From: Gammaproteobacteria bacterium
Lineage (GTDB): Bacteria; Pseudomonadota; Gammaproteobacteria; Pseudomonadales; Azotimanducaceae
Assembly (NCBI GenBank): GCA_026705345.1
Contig: JAPPAV010000130.1
Span: forward strand, 1 to 64,000
Direction of reading: 5' to 3'
Length of the DNA: 64,000 nucleotides
Made by a program: the position numbers and the translations under genes. Every line of letters begins with the position of its first letter. Position 1 is the stretch's first letter. Of the stretch, positions 25,476 through 34,717 are shown in pieces. The notes under the pieces are model-generated. The model saw only the letters and a program-made list of their open reading frames with translations, did not search any database and had not been told where the DNA came from.

Positions 25476-27245
25476 ATGCGCTATTCGGTGGCCGCGGCGT
25501 TCGCGGCCTGCACGGCGATTGTCGGCTGCGAGCAGGCCACGACGCCACACGCTGAATCCTCGGTCGAAACCACGGCGGTGGAGGCAGCACCCGCCCCGGT
25601 CATCCACCACTGGATCAACGACGCGGAAATCGGTGCGGGCGACGGGCCCGTGACCGCCGAACACCTGCTTGGGGCACCGTCGAACCCGGAGCAGTGGCTG
25701 CTCTACGGCGGGGACTACGCCAACCACCGCCATTCGCCAATCGACGACATCACTCCCGAGAATGCGGCCAGCCTGAAAGTGGCGTGGGCGTTTCCCACCG
25801 GGACCTCCCAGCAGTTCGAAGTCTCGCCGACGGTGTACGACGGCATCATGTACGTGACGACGTCCTTCAACCGGCTATTCGCGCTCGACGCCGCCACCGG
25901 CGAGATCCACTGGCGCTACGACCACAAGCAACCGGATGACCTGCGACTGTGCTGCGGGACAGTGAACCGCGGTGCCGCCATCGCCGGCGACCTCGTCCTG
26001 ATGGCAACGCTGGATGCCAAGTTGATCGCCTTCGACCGGCTGACCGGCGAAATCGCATGGGAGAGAACCATCGTCGACTACGCCAAGGGGTTCAGCGCCA
26101 CGTCGATGCCGTTGATCGTCAAGGACATGGCCATCATCGGCATCGCCGGCGGCGAATTCGGTGTCCGGGGCTTTTTCGATGCCTACGACGTGGCCACGGG
26201 CGAGTTGCGTTGGCGGCACTACACCGTCCCTGCCGAGGGCGAGCCGGGAACCGAGACCTGGGCCGGCGACTCCTACAAGACCGGCGGGGCACCCGCCTGG
26301 ACAAGCGGCGCCTACGATCCCGATACCGACATCCTCTACTGGACCACCGGAAATCCTTCGCCGGACTGGAACGGCGACCTGCGGGCCGGCGACAACTTGT
26401 TTTCGAACAGCCTGCTGGCCGTCGATCCGGACGACGGCGAACGCCTTTGGCACTTCCAGTTCACGCCCCACGACGTCTGGGACTACGACGGCAACACCCA
26501 GATCTTCTTGACCGACGTGCAACGCGACGGGGAGGCGGTCAAGGCTATCGTGCAGGCCAACCGCAACGGCTACTTCTATACCCTGGACCGCGCCACCGGC
26601 GCGTTCATGAGCGCCACCCAGTACGTGGAACAGATGAACTGGGCAACCATCGACGGGAGCGGCCGCCCGGTCGTCGACCCCCGCGCGAATCCCGTCGAAG
26701 AGCCTGACTTCCGGGTCTGCCCCGGCAATCTCGGCGGCATGAACGGCGCATTCTCCGGCGCACTCAATCCCGAACTCGGACTCGCCTACATCCCGACCAT
26801 CGAGTCCTGCCAGCACTTCCAAAAGGGCATCGTCGCGTTCGTCGAGGGGCAGCCGTTCATGGGTGGTCTGCCGATCGCCGTGGACGTCACGAACGGCACC
26901 GACTACGGGCACCTCTCGGCAATCGACGTCCACACCGGCGAGGTGCGTTGGCGGTACAGGGATCCCGAACCGATGATGGCCGGCGCCCTGTCAACAGCCG
27001 GTGGCGTCGTGTTCACCGGCAATCGGGACGGTTTTGCGCTCGCGCTCGATGCGGCCACGGGCGACCTCCTGTGGAAGTTCCGGATGGGCGGCGGCGTGCG
27101 CAGCCAACCCGTGGCCTACCGGGCGGGCGGCAAGGCCTACGTCGCCATCGGATCGGGCAACGACCTCAACATCGCGGGCTTCGCCGCCGGCTCCGTCGCC
27201 GTCCCCGAAGGTGGTCATTTGTTCGTTTTCTCGTTAGCCGATTGA
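25476..27245 (+). CDS. PQQ-dependent alcohol dehydrogenase with lanthanide-type DYD motif, lipoprotein
   Basis: 589 residues. The N-terminus ends in a lipobox, AIVGC (Cys18), so it should be membrane-anchored on the periplasmic side. It has the propeller signature of quinoprotein alcohol dehydrogenases: vicinal Cys159-Cys160 (LRLCCGTVNRG), Glu227 (GGEFGVRG) and Asn293 (TTGNPSP) for metal and PQQ, and catalytic Asp336 in PHDVWDYDG. The extra Asp338 (Asp-Tyr-Asp) marks lanthanide-using XoxF/ExaF/PedH-type enzymes; calcium enzymes have another residue there. Start ATG 25476 with GAAGGA upstream. No fused heme domain: electrons probably pass to the cytochrome encoded at 28091. Alcohol substrate unknown. 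Confidence 0.88.
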   Translation: MRYSVAAAFAACTAIVGCEQATTPHAESSVETTAVEAAPAPVIHHWINDAEIGAGDGPVTAEHLLGAPSNPEQWLLYGGDYANHRHSPIDDITPENAASLKVAWAFPTGTSQQFEVSPTVYDGIMYVTTSFNRLFALDAATGEIHWRYDHKQPDDLRLCCGTVNRGAAIAGDLVLMATLDAKLIAFDRLTGEIAWERTIVDYAKGFSATSMPLIVKDMAIIGIAGGEFGVRGFFDAYDVATGELRWRHYTVPAEGEPGTETWAGDSYKTGGAPAWTSGAYDPDTDILYWTTGNPSPDWNGDLRAGDNLFSNSLLAVDPDDGERLWHFQFTPHDVWDYDGNTQIFLTDVQRDGEAVKAIVQANRNGYFYTLDRATGAFMSATQYVEQMNWATIDGSGRPVVDPRANPVEEPDFRVCPGNLGGMNGAFSGALNPELGLAYIPTIESCQHFQKGIVAFVEGQPFMGGLPIAVDVTNGTDYGHLSAIDVHTGEVRWRYRDPEPMMAGALSTAGGVVFTGNRDGFALALDAATGDLLWKFRMGGGVRSQPVAYRAGGKAYVAIGSGNDLNIAGFAAGSVAVPEGGHLFVFSLAD

Positions 27246-27260
27246 GTCGGCCAACGAGCG

Positions 27261-28088
27261 ATGTCGATCAACACCGCTACGCTGCCGCGGGCAATGCGAA
27301 CGGCGACGGGCGTTGCCGTCGCGCTGCTGGCCGCCGCCTGGGGGCTGGCCGTCGCCGAGCCAGCGACCGGCACGGCAGAACTACGCGTTTGCTTTCCCGA
27401 GAACGACCCGCCCCGTTCGAAGCGGGGCGGTGGTGGTTTCGATATCGATGTGGCCGGGTACCTGGCCACGCAACTAGGTCGCCAGCTGCTGATCGTCTGG
27501 CTACCGGAGGAGGCGCAAACCGACATCGAGTCGACGGATGCGGACTATCGGCCTTTGCTCAGGGGTCAGTGCGACCTGCAACTGTCGGTGCCGGGCACCC
27601 AAGCCGTCAAGCGGTACCGTGGCTGGCTGGTTTTGAGCGAACCGTACTACGGTGCCGGCTTCGAGGTGATCCCCGCGGATTCGCCATTCGAATTCGATGC
27701 GCCGTTCGACGGTACGGTTGCCGTTCGGGCCAATACCGTCGCCCATCTCGCGCTCAACGCCGCGAATATCGGTTGGTCGCAGCAGTCATCGAGTGCCGGC
27801 ATCGTTCGAACGGTGGCGGATGGCGCCGCCGCCGCCGGACTCGTGTGGGGACCCGACCTCGCGCTTCTCGACACCGACCACAACCCAGACTTCGCAGCCC
27901 CGGCCGTGCTGCGCTGGAACCTGCACGTCGCATTCCACAAGGACAACCCGCTCGTCGGAGAGGTAAACCGGTTGGTTGCCACCGCCGATTTCCGGGACCA
28001 CGTCGCCAAGCTACTCCTCAAGCACCGCATCCCCGTTCGCGGTCCGTTCGAGAGCGTGCACACGCCCGCCGATCTACTCGCGTTGTAG
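27261..28088 (+). CDS. XoxJ-like periplasmic binding protein
   Basis: 275 residues. A signal peptide (core VAVALLAAAWGLAVA, likely cleaved before EPATG) precedes a family-3 solute-binding-type fold: ELRVCFPENDPPRSKRGGGGFDIDVAGYLATQLGRQLLIVWLP and later RYRGWLVLSEPYYGAGFEVI. Its place between a PQQ dehydrogenase and a cytochrome c matches xoxJ in xoxF-xoxG-xoxJ type clusters, where it is thought to help activate the dehydrogenase. There is no ABC permease nearby, arguing against transport. ATG 27261 starts 15 bases after the dehydrogenase stop; an internal ATG at 27294 is possible. Confidence 0.78.
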   Translation: MSINTATLPRAMRTATGVAVALLAAAWGLAVAEPATGTAELRVCFPENDPPRSKRGGGGFDIDVAGYLATQLGRQLLIVWLPEEAQTDIESTDADYRPLLRGQCDLQLSVPGTQAVKRYRGWLVLSEPYYGAGFEVIPADSPFEFDAPFDGTVAVRANTVAHLALNAANIGWSQQSSSAGIVRTVADGAAAAGLVWGPDLALLDTDHNPDFAAPAVLRWNLHVAFHKDNPLVGEVNRLVATADFRDHVAKLLLKHRIPVRGPFESVHTPADLLAL

Positions 28089-28090
28089 CC

Positions 28091-28435
28091 ATGCGGACGG
28101 CGTTGCTGGTCGCGCTCGCGATCTCGGTATCCGCCTGCGGGCCCACTTCGCCGGCAGACGCTTTCCGGGCCGATCCCGAAGCCATCAAGCGCGGCAAGTC
28201 GCTGTTCATCGGTACCTGCGGCGGCTACTGCCATACCACGGTTCCGAGCGAGCGCGACGCGCCTTACCTGTTCGATCGCCAGTGGCAGCACGGCGGCACC
28301 GACCAGGAGATCTTCGACACCATCGCCAACGGGGTGCCGGGCACGACGATGATCCCTTTCAAGGGCAAACTGCCCCAGGGCGACGACGACATCTGGCGAC
28401 TGGTGGCGTACATCACGACGGCTGCAACCGACTGA
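28091..28435 (+). CDS. Lipoprotein c-type cytochrome with CX3CH heme site
   Basis: 114 residues. Lipobox VSAC (Cys16) predicts a membrane-tethered periplasmic cytochrome. The heme attachment site reads C-GGY-CH (Cys43, Cys47, His48), one residue longer than the standard CXXCH, and Met87 (GTTMIPF) is the likely distal ligand. It should accept electrons from the PQQ dehydrogenase two genes upstream, in the role of XoxG or PedF-like cytochromes. It starts 2 bases after the XoxJ-like stop, so the three genes form one operon. The odd heme spacing is read directly from the codons tgc ggc ggc tac tgc cat. Confidence 0.85.
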   Translation: MRTALLVALAISVSACGPTSPADAFRADPEAIKRGKSLFIGTCGGYCHTTVPSERDAPYLFDRQWQHGGTDQEIFDTIANGVPGTTMIPFKGKLPQGDDDIWRLVAYITTAATD

Positions 28436-28525
28436 ACGCATCCGTTCCACGTCGCTCAACGCCCCCGGGGCGCGCCGCCGCTTGTTATTCTCACCAACGA
28501 CCCGACACGAGGGATAACCCGGGCG

Positions 28526-29731
28526 ATGCGCCACGGCCAGGGATTCAGCGATCTCGAAAGCCACCTCGACGACCTTCGTCGGGGGGACATGTACCGTACC
28601 CGCCGCAGCCTCGAGGGTCCGCAAGGGCGGGAGGTGGTGGTCGACGGTCGGCGGCTGCTCAACTTCTGCAGCAACGACTACCTCGGGCTCGCCGGGGATC
28701 CTCGAATCGCCGCGGCATTCAAACGCGGGATCGACCGGTGGGGGACGGGTGCCGGCGCGTCCCATCTCATCTGCGGCCATACCGCTGCCCACGAAGAACT
28801 CGAAGAAGCGATCGCGGCGTTCGCCGGTCGCCCGAGGGCACTGCTCTACGGAAGCGGCTACGCCGCCAACGTCGGCGTCATCAACGCGTTGCTGAGCGTT
28901 GGCGATTTCGTGTTCGAGGATCGCCTCAATCACGCCTCGCTGCTCGATGGCGGCTGGATCAGCCGGGCGACCTTTTCCTGGTTCGAGCACCGCGATGCGG
29001 CGGATCTCGACGGCAAGCTTGCCGCGGTGCGACACGCGCCGACCCGCAAGCTCATCGTCAGCGACGGCACATTCAGCATGGACGGGGATCCGTGTCGCCT
29101 CGACCAACTCGTCCCACTCGCAAGGCAGCATGGCGCCTGGACGATGATCGACGACGCCCACGGCATGGGCGTGCACGGCGCCAACGGCGTCGGCCTGGTC
29201 GACCCGGAACGCTATTCGACCGCCGATGTACCGGTTCTGGTCGGCACATTGGGCAAGGCCTTTGGCACCGCCGGCGCTTTTGTCGCCGGCGAAGAACCCC
29301 TCATCGAATCGCTGATACAACGCTCGCGGAACTACGTTTTCACCACGGCGATGCCGAGCGCGCTTGCGGTCGCGACCCTCGAGAGCCTCGCCGTCGCCCA
29401 AGCGGAACCCGAACGGCGCGACCAACTCGCGGCGCTGATCGCGCGGTTCCGAAGCGGTACGCGCGAGTTGGGATTGAAGCTCATGCCATCGACATCCCCC
29501 ATCCAACCGGTAGTCGTCGGTGATCCGGCTCGCGCGTTGGCGCTGAGCCGTGTCCTGGAGGAACGCGGTTTCCTGATCGGCGCCATACGCCCGCCCACGG
29601 TTCCCGAGGGCACATCGAGGCTACGCATCACGTTGACCGCAGCGCACCAAGCCTCGGACGTCGACCGACTCCTCGAGTCGCTAGATGAACTCTCGGTCTG
29701 CTCGTTGCCGGACAAGGCACCCGGTTCGTAG
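28526..29731 (+). CDS. bioF: 8-amino-7-oxononanoate synthase
   Basis: 401 residues. A PLP-dependent alpha-oxoamine synthase: LLNFCSNDYLGLAGDPR, GTGAGASHLICGHTAAHEELE, IDDAHGMGVHG and the PLP-lysine motif GTLGKAFG (Lys244). It condenses pimeloyl-thioester with L-alanine in biotin synthesis, in the cytoplasm. Identification as BioF rather than KBL or ALAS rests on its adjacency to bioD and bioA. Start ATG 28526 with GAGGGAT upstream. No BirA-type operator was evident, and bioB, bioC and bioH are not in the window. Confidence 0.93.
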   Translation: MRHGQGFSDLESHLDDLRRGDMYRTRRSLEGPQGREVVVDGRRLLNFCSNDYLGLAGDPRIAAAFKRGIDRWGTGAGASHLICGHTAAHEELEEAIAAFAGRPRALLYGSGYAANVGVINALLSVGDFVFEDRLNHASLLDGGWISRATFSWFEHRDAADLDGKLAAVRHAPTRKLIVSDGTFSMDGDPCRLDQLVPLARQHGAWTMIDDAHGMGVHGANGVGLVDPERYSTADVPVLVGTLGKAFGTAGAFVAGEEPLIESLIQRSRNYVFTTAMPSALAVATLESLAVAQAEPERRDQLAALIARFRSGTRELGLKLMPSTSPIQPVVVGDPARALALSRVLEERGFLIGAIRPPTVPEGTSRLRITLTAAHQASDVDRLLESLDELSVCSLPDKAPGS

Positions 29732-29737
29732 AAGCTC

Positions 29738-30427
29738 ATGCGGGGAACGCCCTACTTCGTCACCGGCACGGACACGGAGATCGGCAAGACGTTCATCGCC
29801 GCCGCGCTTCTCGAGCTCGCCCGGGAACATGGCCTGCGTTGCGCCGCACTCAAGCCCGTGGCAGCGGGATGTACGGTCGTCGACGGCAGACTCGTCAACG
29901 ACGATGCGCTGCAGTTGATCGCCGCAAGCGAAACCGATCACGACTACGGGACGGTCAACCCCATCGCCCTGGAACCCGCGATTGCGCCGCACATCGCGGC
30001 CGCGCAGGCCGGAGCGGAACTCAATGCCGCCCGCCTCTCCCGCCATTGTCTCGACGCCCTCGACGGGGAGATCGACTTCGCCATCGTCGAGGGTGCGGGA
30101 GGCTGGCTCGTGCCACTCAACGCCACCGAAACCCTAGCCGACGTTTGCCTCGGTATCGGCGCCAGACCGATCCTCACCGTCGGCATGAGGCTCGGTTGTA
30201 TCAACCACGCGTTGCTGACTGCCCATGCCATCGCCGAGGCGGGTAGCCAGCTGGCCGGCTGGGTAGCCAACTGTCCGACGCCGGCAATGCCCGTCTTCGA
30301 GGAGAACGTCGCGACGCTCGGCGAACGACTGACGGCACCTTGCCTCGGGATTGTCCCGTATCTTGGCGATGACCCGTCGCACCGCCAAGCCATGCCACAC
30401 CTCGACATCGGTCCGCTGCTGCGATGA
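29738..30427 (+). CDS. bioD: Dethiobiotin synthetase
   Basis: 229 residues. Modified P-loop [17 protein letters not shown] at residues 9-25, then AALKPVAAG with the catalytic lysine, and [12 protein letters not shown], all characteristic of BioD, which closes the ureido ring of 7,8-diaminononanoate using CO2 and ATP. It starts 6 bases after bioF and ends in an ATGA overlap with bioA, so the three are translated together. Confidence 0.95.
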   Translation: MRGTPYFVTGTDTEIGKTFIAAALLELAREHGLRCAALKPVAAGCTVVDGRLVNDDALQLIAASETDHDYGTVNPIALEPAIAPHIAAAQAGAELNAARLSRHCLDALDGEIDFAIVEGAGGWLVPLNATETLADVCLGIGARPILTVGMRLGCINHALLTAHAIAEAGSQLAGWVANCPTPAMPVFEENVATLGERLTAPCLGIVPYLGDDPSHRQAMPHLDIGPLLR

Positions 30428-31698
30428 AAGACCCGCTCCAGTTCGACCGCGACCACATCTGGCATCCCTACACGTCGATGGTCGATCCCCTGCCCGTCTA
30501 CCCGGTGGCGTCCGCCGATGGCGTACGCATCCGTCTCGCCGACGGGCGCGAGTTGATCGACGGCATGTCGTCCTGGTGGTGCGCGATCCACGGCTACAAC
30601 CACCCGGCGCTGAATGCCGCGGCCCGCGCACAACTGAACGACGCCGCACACGTCATGTTCGGCGGTCTGACGCACGGTCCCGCCATCGAACTCGCGCGGG
30701 CACTCATCGAACTCACGCCCCGAGGACTGCAGCATGTGTTTTTCTGCGACTCCGGCTCAGTCGCGGTCGAGGTCGCCATCAAGATGGCAATCCAGTACTG
30801 GGGCGCTGTCGGCCAACCGGAAAAGCACCGGCTGGCCACGATCCGCGGCGGCTACCACGGCGACACCTTCGGCGCGATGAGCGTCTGCGACCCGGTGACC
30901 GGCATGCACGAGCGCTTCAGCCGCGTGTTGCCCGTGCACCTCTTCGCCGACCGGCCGCGCACGCGACCCGGCGAGGACCTGCACCCGGACGACGTCGCCG
31001 GCATTCGGCGCTTGCTTGAAGAACACCACCGCGACGTGGCGGCGGTGATCCTCGAACCCGTCGTTCAGGGCGCGGGGGGCATGTGGTTCTACTCGCCCGA
31101 GTATCTGCAACACCTCAAGCGACTGTGCCAACGATTCGACGTGCTGCTGGTATTCGACGAGATCGCCACCGGGTTCGGCCGCACGGGCAAGCTGTTCGCT
31201 CTCGAGCATGCCGGCGTCGAACCGGACATCCTGTGCCTGGGCAAGGCGCTCACCGGCGGCTACCTGAGTCTCGCCGCGACGCTGACCTCCTCCCGGGTCG
31301 CGCACGGCCTGTCGGCCGACGGGGGCGTCCTGATGCACGGACCGACCTTCATGGCCAACCCGTTGGCATGCACTCTCGCCAAGCGCAGCATCGAGGTGTT
31401 GTTCGAGAGCGACTGGCAGGAACGCATCGCCGCGATCGAGACGCAACTTGCCGACGAACTGGCCCGCTACGCCGATCATCCGGCAGTCCAGGACGTGCGC
31501 GTTCTCGGTGCCATCGGCGTCGTCCAGACCAAAGCACCCGTCGACGTGGCGGCAACGCAGCGGGTCTTTGTCGACGCCGGGGTCTGGATTCGGCCGTTCA
31601 ACGATCTGATCTACCTCATGCCGCCCTATGTCATCGACCGCGACGACCTCGGTCACCTGACCCGCGCGGTCGGTCACGGCTTGGACACGTTGCGCTAA
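30424..31698 (+). CDS. bioA: Adenosylmethionine-8-amino-7-oxononanoate aminotransferase
   Basis: 424 residues. Class III aminotransferase with BioA-specific features: [12 protein letters not shown] at the N-terminus, [53 protein letters not shown] and the PLP lysine in [11 protein letters not shown] (Lys274). It transfers the amino group of SAM to KAPA. Its start overlaps the bioD stop. The order bioF-bioD-bioA differs from the E. coli bioBFCD layout, in which bioA is divergent. Confidence 0.95.
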   Translation: MKDPLQFDRDHIWHPYTSMVDPLPVYPVASADGVRIRLADGRELIDGMSSWWCAIHGYNHPALNAAARAQLNDAAHVMFGGLTHGPAIELARALIELTPRGLQHVFFCDSGSVAVEVAIKMAIQYWGAVGQPEKHRLATIRGGYHGDTFGAMSVCDPVTGMHERFSRVLPVHLFADRPRTRPGEDLHPDDVAGIRRLLEEHHRDVAAVILEPVVQGAGGMWFYSPEYLQHLKRLCQRFDVLLVFDEIATGFGRTGKLFALEHAGVEPDILCLGKALTGGYLSLAATLTSSRVAHGLSADGGVLMHGPTFMANPLACTLAKRSIEVLFESDWQERIAAIETQLADELARYADHPAVQDVRVLGAIGVVQTKAPVDVAATQRVFVDAGVWIRPFNDLIYLMPPYVIDRDDLGHLTRAVGHGLDTLR

Positions 31699-31768
31699 CA
31701 CCGTTGCCAACGTCCGGCCCCGCCGACGGTGATAGGATGCGACGTGGACGTGTCTTGGAGGGGAGACC

Positions 31769-33319
31769 GTGTTCCAACCCGTACAATTTCGTCCGGAAAC
31801 CGAGACCCGGGTGCGATGGGTCGAGGAGACCGACCCGGCGGAGATCGTCGAGGCGACCTATCGTGAACTCGCGGGCGGGACGCCGCCGACCGAACTGCTG
31901 ACCGCCAGCACGCTGGCCGTGGTCCGTTCCACGGAACTGCCTCCCCAGCACCACGGCGGTCCTCTTCACCCGGTCTGCGGGGTTCACGCGGTCCACCACG
32001 TGTCGCAACGGCTGCCCGGGAAAAACGGTTTCCTGCCGGTCATTCAACACGTGGCACTTGCCAACAACCACGTCCACTCCCCGCAAATGGGGCCCTACCT
32101 GATGCCGGCCATCGAACCGCTTGAAGGCACGCCGGGCGAGATCGGCAGCTACCACATCAGCGATGCGGAGCTGACGGAGGGTCTATCCGAGCGAGCACGA
32201 CAAGCGAGGAGCGGGATCGAGGCAACAAAAGGGGCATTCCACAAGAGCCTTCGCGCCTTGGCCGCTCCTGCCGCCGAGCACTACTTCGTTTGGCTCCTTG
32301 AACGCCTGTCGCCCGGGGAGGCACTGGACCAACTGCTGCCGCTCGCCATCGCCCGGAACGGATTGGACGACCACAACTTCCTCTTCCCCGTCTACAGCGC
32401 CCGGGCGCTGGACTGTATCGGCTGGGAGTGGGCCAACGTCGTGATGCGGCCCCCCGTACGTTACCAGGCGCGCCGCGCGAGTCGGTTGATCAGGAACGGC
32501 TACGACTTCGCTGCCATCGAAGCGCTGCTGGATGAATACAAGCTGCTCGAAATCGACATTCCCGAGCGCAGCAACCCCGGCGAGACCGGGCGAATCGGCG
32601 AACTGGGCCTCGCAATGGGTCGGAGCAAGAACTACCTCGACAACATCGAGCCCCTGGCGCATGCGCTCGCCGACGGACTTTCGCTGGAGGGCGCCGGCGA
32701 GGCGTTGTCGGTGGGTGCCGCCGCGGCCTACATCTCGACCAGCTACGGGAATCCCATGGACTCCCACCTGCACACGGGTACCAACAACCGGCGCTACCTG
32801 CTGCGCATGCCGGGTGTCAGCCGTCGAAACCGAATCTTGAGCCTGTTGACCGGCTTCACCGGCCCCGAGGTCCTGCTCGCTGAACGTTTGCTCAACTGGG
32901 GCGAAAACCTGGACGGCGATGTCACCGCGGCGTTGCCCGACCGCGATCAGCGTTCGCTGCTCGATGCCCTTATCGACAGCATCGAAGCCCAACCGTGGCT
33001 CGACTGGCGCAAGATCGGCGTGGCAGCGACGGTGGCACCCGACAGCGTGATGGAAACGGTGGCTCTGGCTCGGCAGTACGCCGATCGGGGCTACGACGAG
33101 GAGGCCTATTTCGAGCGGTTGGGGGAGATCGCCTGCCGGGACGACTTCACGGAGATGCATGCTTTGAAGCATTTCCAGGCCATCGTCGACGAGTACTACG
33201 CGACCCGGGCACCGTACCGCTGGCTGCACATGGCCGCCGCGGCCAAATCGGCGGCGATCATCCACCTCGGCCGGGAGCACCGCATCTACGAGCAGGCGAA
33301 GGAGCTGCTCGCGGCCTAG
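31769..33319 (+). CDS. Unrecognised His-rich, largely helical protein
   Basis: 516 residues; I do not recognise the family with confidence. Histidine-dense patches stand out: QHHGGPLHPVCGVHAVHHV near residue 60, HVALANNHVHSPQMGPYLMP near 90 and DSHLHTGTNNRRYLLRM near 330, which could bind metal. Most of the rest is predicted helical (for example SLRALAAPAAEHYFVWLLERL). It recalls questin-oxidase-like (DUF4243) proteins, but this is a guess. No signal peptide or membrane segment. Start GTG 31769 has a strong GGAGGGGAGA site. It stands alone between bioA and a BIME, reading in the same direction as the biotin genes. Confidence 0.75.
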   Translation: MFQPVQFRPETETRVRWVEETDPAEIVEATYRELAGGTPPTELLTASTLAVVRSTELPPQHHGGPLHPVCGVHAVHHVSQRLPGKNGFLPVIQHVALANNHVHSPQMGPYLMPAIEPLEGTPGEIGSYHISDAELTEGLSERARQARSGIEATKGAFHKSLRALAAPAAEHYFVWLLERLSPGEALDQLLPLAIARNGLDDHNFLFPVYSARALDCIGWEWANVVMRPPVRYQARRASRLIRNGYDFAAIEALLDEYKLLEIDIPERSNPGETGRIGELGLAMGRSKNYLDNIEPLAHALADGLSLEGAGEALSVGAAAAYISTSYGNPMDSHLHTGTNNRRYLLRMPGVSRRNRILSLLTGFTGPEVLLAERLLNWGENLDGDVTAALPDRDQRSLLDALIDSIEAQPWLDWRKIGVAATVAPDSVMETVALARQYADRGYDEEAYFERLGEIACRDDFTEMHALKHFQAIVDEYYATRAPYRWLHMAAAAKSAAIIHLGREHRIYEQAKELLAA

Positions 33320-33335
33320 CATCTACGGTGGTCCC

Positions 33336-33411
33336 GTCGGGGTGACCCTTGTGGTCGCCCGTACCGGACATGCCGGTTCTCTTGACGGGACGGGACAAGC
33401 CCGTCCCCTAC
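33336..33411. repeat. BIME-like pair of inverted hairpins
   Basis: Left unit (33336-33360) has GTCG in place of GTAG, with stem GGGTGACC / GGTCGCCC around CTTGT and one G-T pair. Right unit (33387-33411, inverted) has the GGGACGGG stem, ACAAG loop and a perfect CTAC end. It lies between the convergent His-rich protein and exonuclease III genes; the remaining gap to 33459 shows nothing further. Confidence 0.82.
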
Positions 33412-33459
33412 GATCCTATTCCCCTCGCGGCCGCGTGCCGGCCCGGATCGTTCCGCCGG

Positions 33460-34230
33460 TCAGTGCAGGTCGGCGATCACAGGCGCGTGGTCCGACGCTG
33501 TCATCCCGTCCTGCTTGCGCCGGTACTCCCGGTCGACGACGACCTCGCGTACGCGTTGCACCACCGGCGCGGTGCCGAGGAGCATGTCGATTCTGAGACC
33601 CATCCCTCGGTGGAACGCACCGCCCCGGTAGTCCCACCAGGAGAAGACCTGCTCGCCGGGGCGGGTATGACGGAGCAGGTCGACCAAGCCACCATCGAGG
33701 AGGCCCTGGAACCGTCCGCGTTCCTCGGTCGTGCAGAATATCGTGCCGTCCGCCGCCTCGCCCCGCCAGCAGTCGATGGGTTCGGGGCAGACGTTGAAGT
33801 CGCCGCCGATCACGAACGGCGTGTTCGGATCGACCCCGGCGAGGTATTCGCCCAGGCTGTCGTACCAAGCCAGCTTGCGGGGGAAGTCGTCGTGGTCGAT
33901 GTCCTTGCCGTTGGGGCAGTACACGGTGGCGAAGCTCACGTCCGCCACGCGCGCCCGGATCAGCCGCGCACCTGCTTCGTCCTGACCGGGTAGGCCACGG
34001 ACTTCGACCTCCATGCCTTGCCTGGCGGCGATCGCCACGCCGTTCCAGCCCTTCTGGCCGTGGGTGACGACCTCGTATCCCACCGCGTTGAACGCCTCCA
34101 TCGGAAACTCGTCGTCGGCGACCTTGAGTTCCTGCATGCCCACCACATCAGGCTGCCGGCGCTCCAGCCAGTGCAGGATGAAATCCAGTCGGGCGCGCAG
34201 GCCGTTGACGTTCCAGGTGGCGATCCGCAT
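33460..34230 (-). CDS. xthA: Exodeoxyribonuclease III
   Basis: 256 residues, the usual length. The AP-endonuclease motifs are all present: MRIATWNVNGLRARL (Asn7), GMQELKVADDEFP (metal Glu), VYCPNGKD, GDFNVCPEPID and the final SDHAPVIADL with catalytic Asp-His. It acts as a 3'-5' exonuclease and AP endonuclease in base excision repair. ATG start at 34230. It ends beside a BIME and lies just downstream of two small membrane protein genes on the same strand. Confidence 0.95.
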   Translation of the reverse strand: MRIATWNVNGLRARLDFILHWLERRQPDVVGMQELKVADDEFPMEAFNAVGYEVVTHGQKGWNGVAIAARQGMEVEVRGLPGQDEAGARLIRARVADVSFATVYCPNGKDIDHDDFPRKLAWYDSLGEYLAGVDPNTPFVIGGDFNVCPEPIDCWRGEAADGTIFCTTEERGRFQGLLDGGLVDLLRHTRPGEQVFSWWDYRGGAFHRGMGLRIDMLLGTAPVVQRVREVVVDREYRRKQDGMTASDHAPVIADLH

Positions 34231-34252
34231 GTCCGGACCGTTCTCAAGTTCC

Positions 34253-34711
34253 CTAGTCGCTGGGCGCTTCCTTCTTGTGGAAGATCGCGACGCCCACCAG
34301 ACCGCCGACCGTAGCGAAGATCACGTACATGACGATGTTGACCACGAATCCGATGAGCTGCATGCCGGTCGACGGATCGACCCCAATGCCCTCCGGCATG
34401 GGCATACCGAACTGCTGGAACGTCGCCGCCATTTCGGCGGCGGGGTCGTAGCCCAAGGCCTTGGCGACGAGACCCGTGATCACGGAAGCGATTCCACCGA
34501 ACAGCCCCGCCAGCACGCCGACCACCGCCCCGTCCCGGTAGGGAGCCTGGGCTTGTGCCGGCAGATCCTTTATCAGCAGGTAGGCAGCCAATACGCCCCC
34601 GCCGATATAAAGCGCGCAGCACGCCATGTTGACCGCCCCGATGTATGGCAGCCCAGACGCGATGCCGAAGGTGACGCCGCCGACAAGCGCGGCCTTGAGT
34701 TTGTCATTCAT
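34253..34711 (-). CDS. Unrecognised four-helix membrane protein
   Basis: 152 residues. Hydrophobic segments at about 8-50 (GGVTFGIASGLPYIGAVNMACC and ALYIGGGVLAAYLLI), 65-85 (VVGVLAGLFGGIASVITGLV) and 118-142 (LIGFVVNIVMYVIFATVGGLVG) indicate an inner-membrane protein. A cytoplasmic or periplasmic loop carries FQQFGMPMPEGIGVDPSTG. I assign no function. The ATG at 34711 has AAGGAG upstream, and it follows the DUF2085 gene by 6 bases, so the two form an operon. Confidence 0.75.
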   Translation of the reverse strand: MNDKLKAALVGGVTFGIASGLPYIGAVNMACCALYIGGGVLAAYLLIKDLPAQAQAPYRDGAVVGVLAGLFGGIASVITGLVAKALGYDPAAEMAATFQQFGMPMPEGIGVDPSTGMQLIGFVVNIVMYVIFATVGGLVGVAIFHKKEAPSD

Positions 34712-34717
34712 CCCGAC

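Noticed and set aside
27647-29506. 619-residue minus-strand frame through the XoxJ-like gene and bioF
   Set aside because: It is antisense to well-supported genes and has no recognisable domain.
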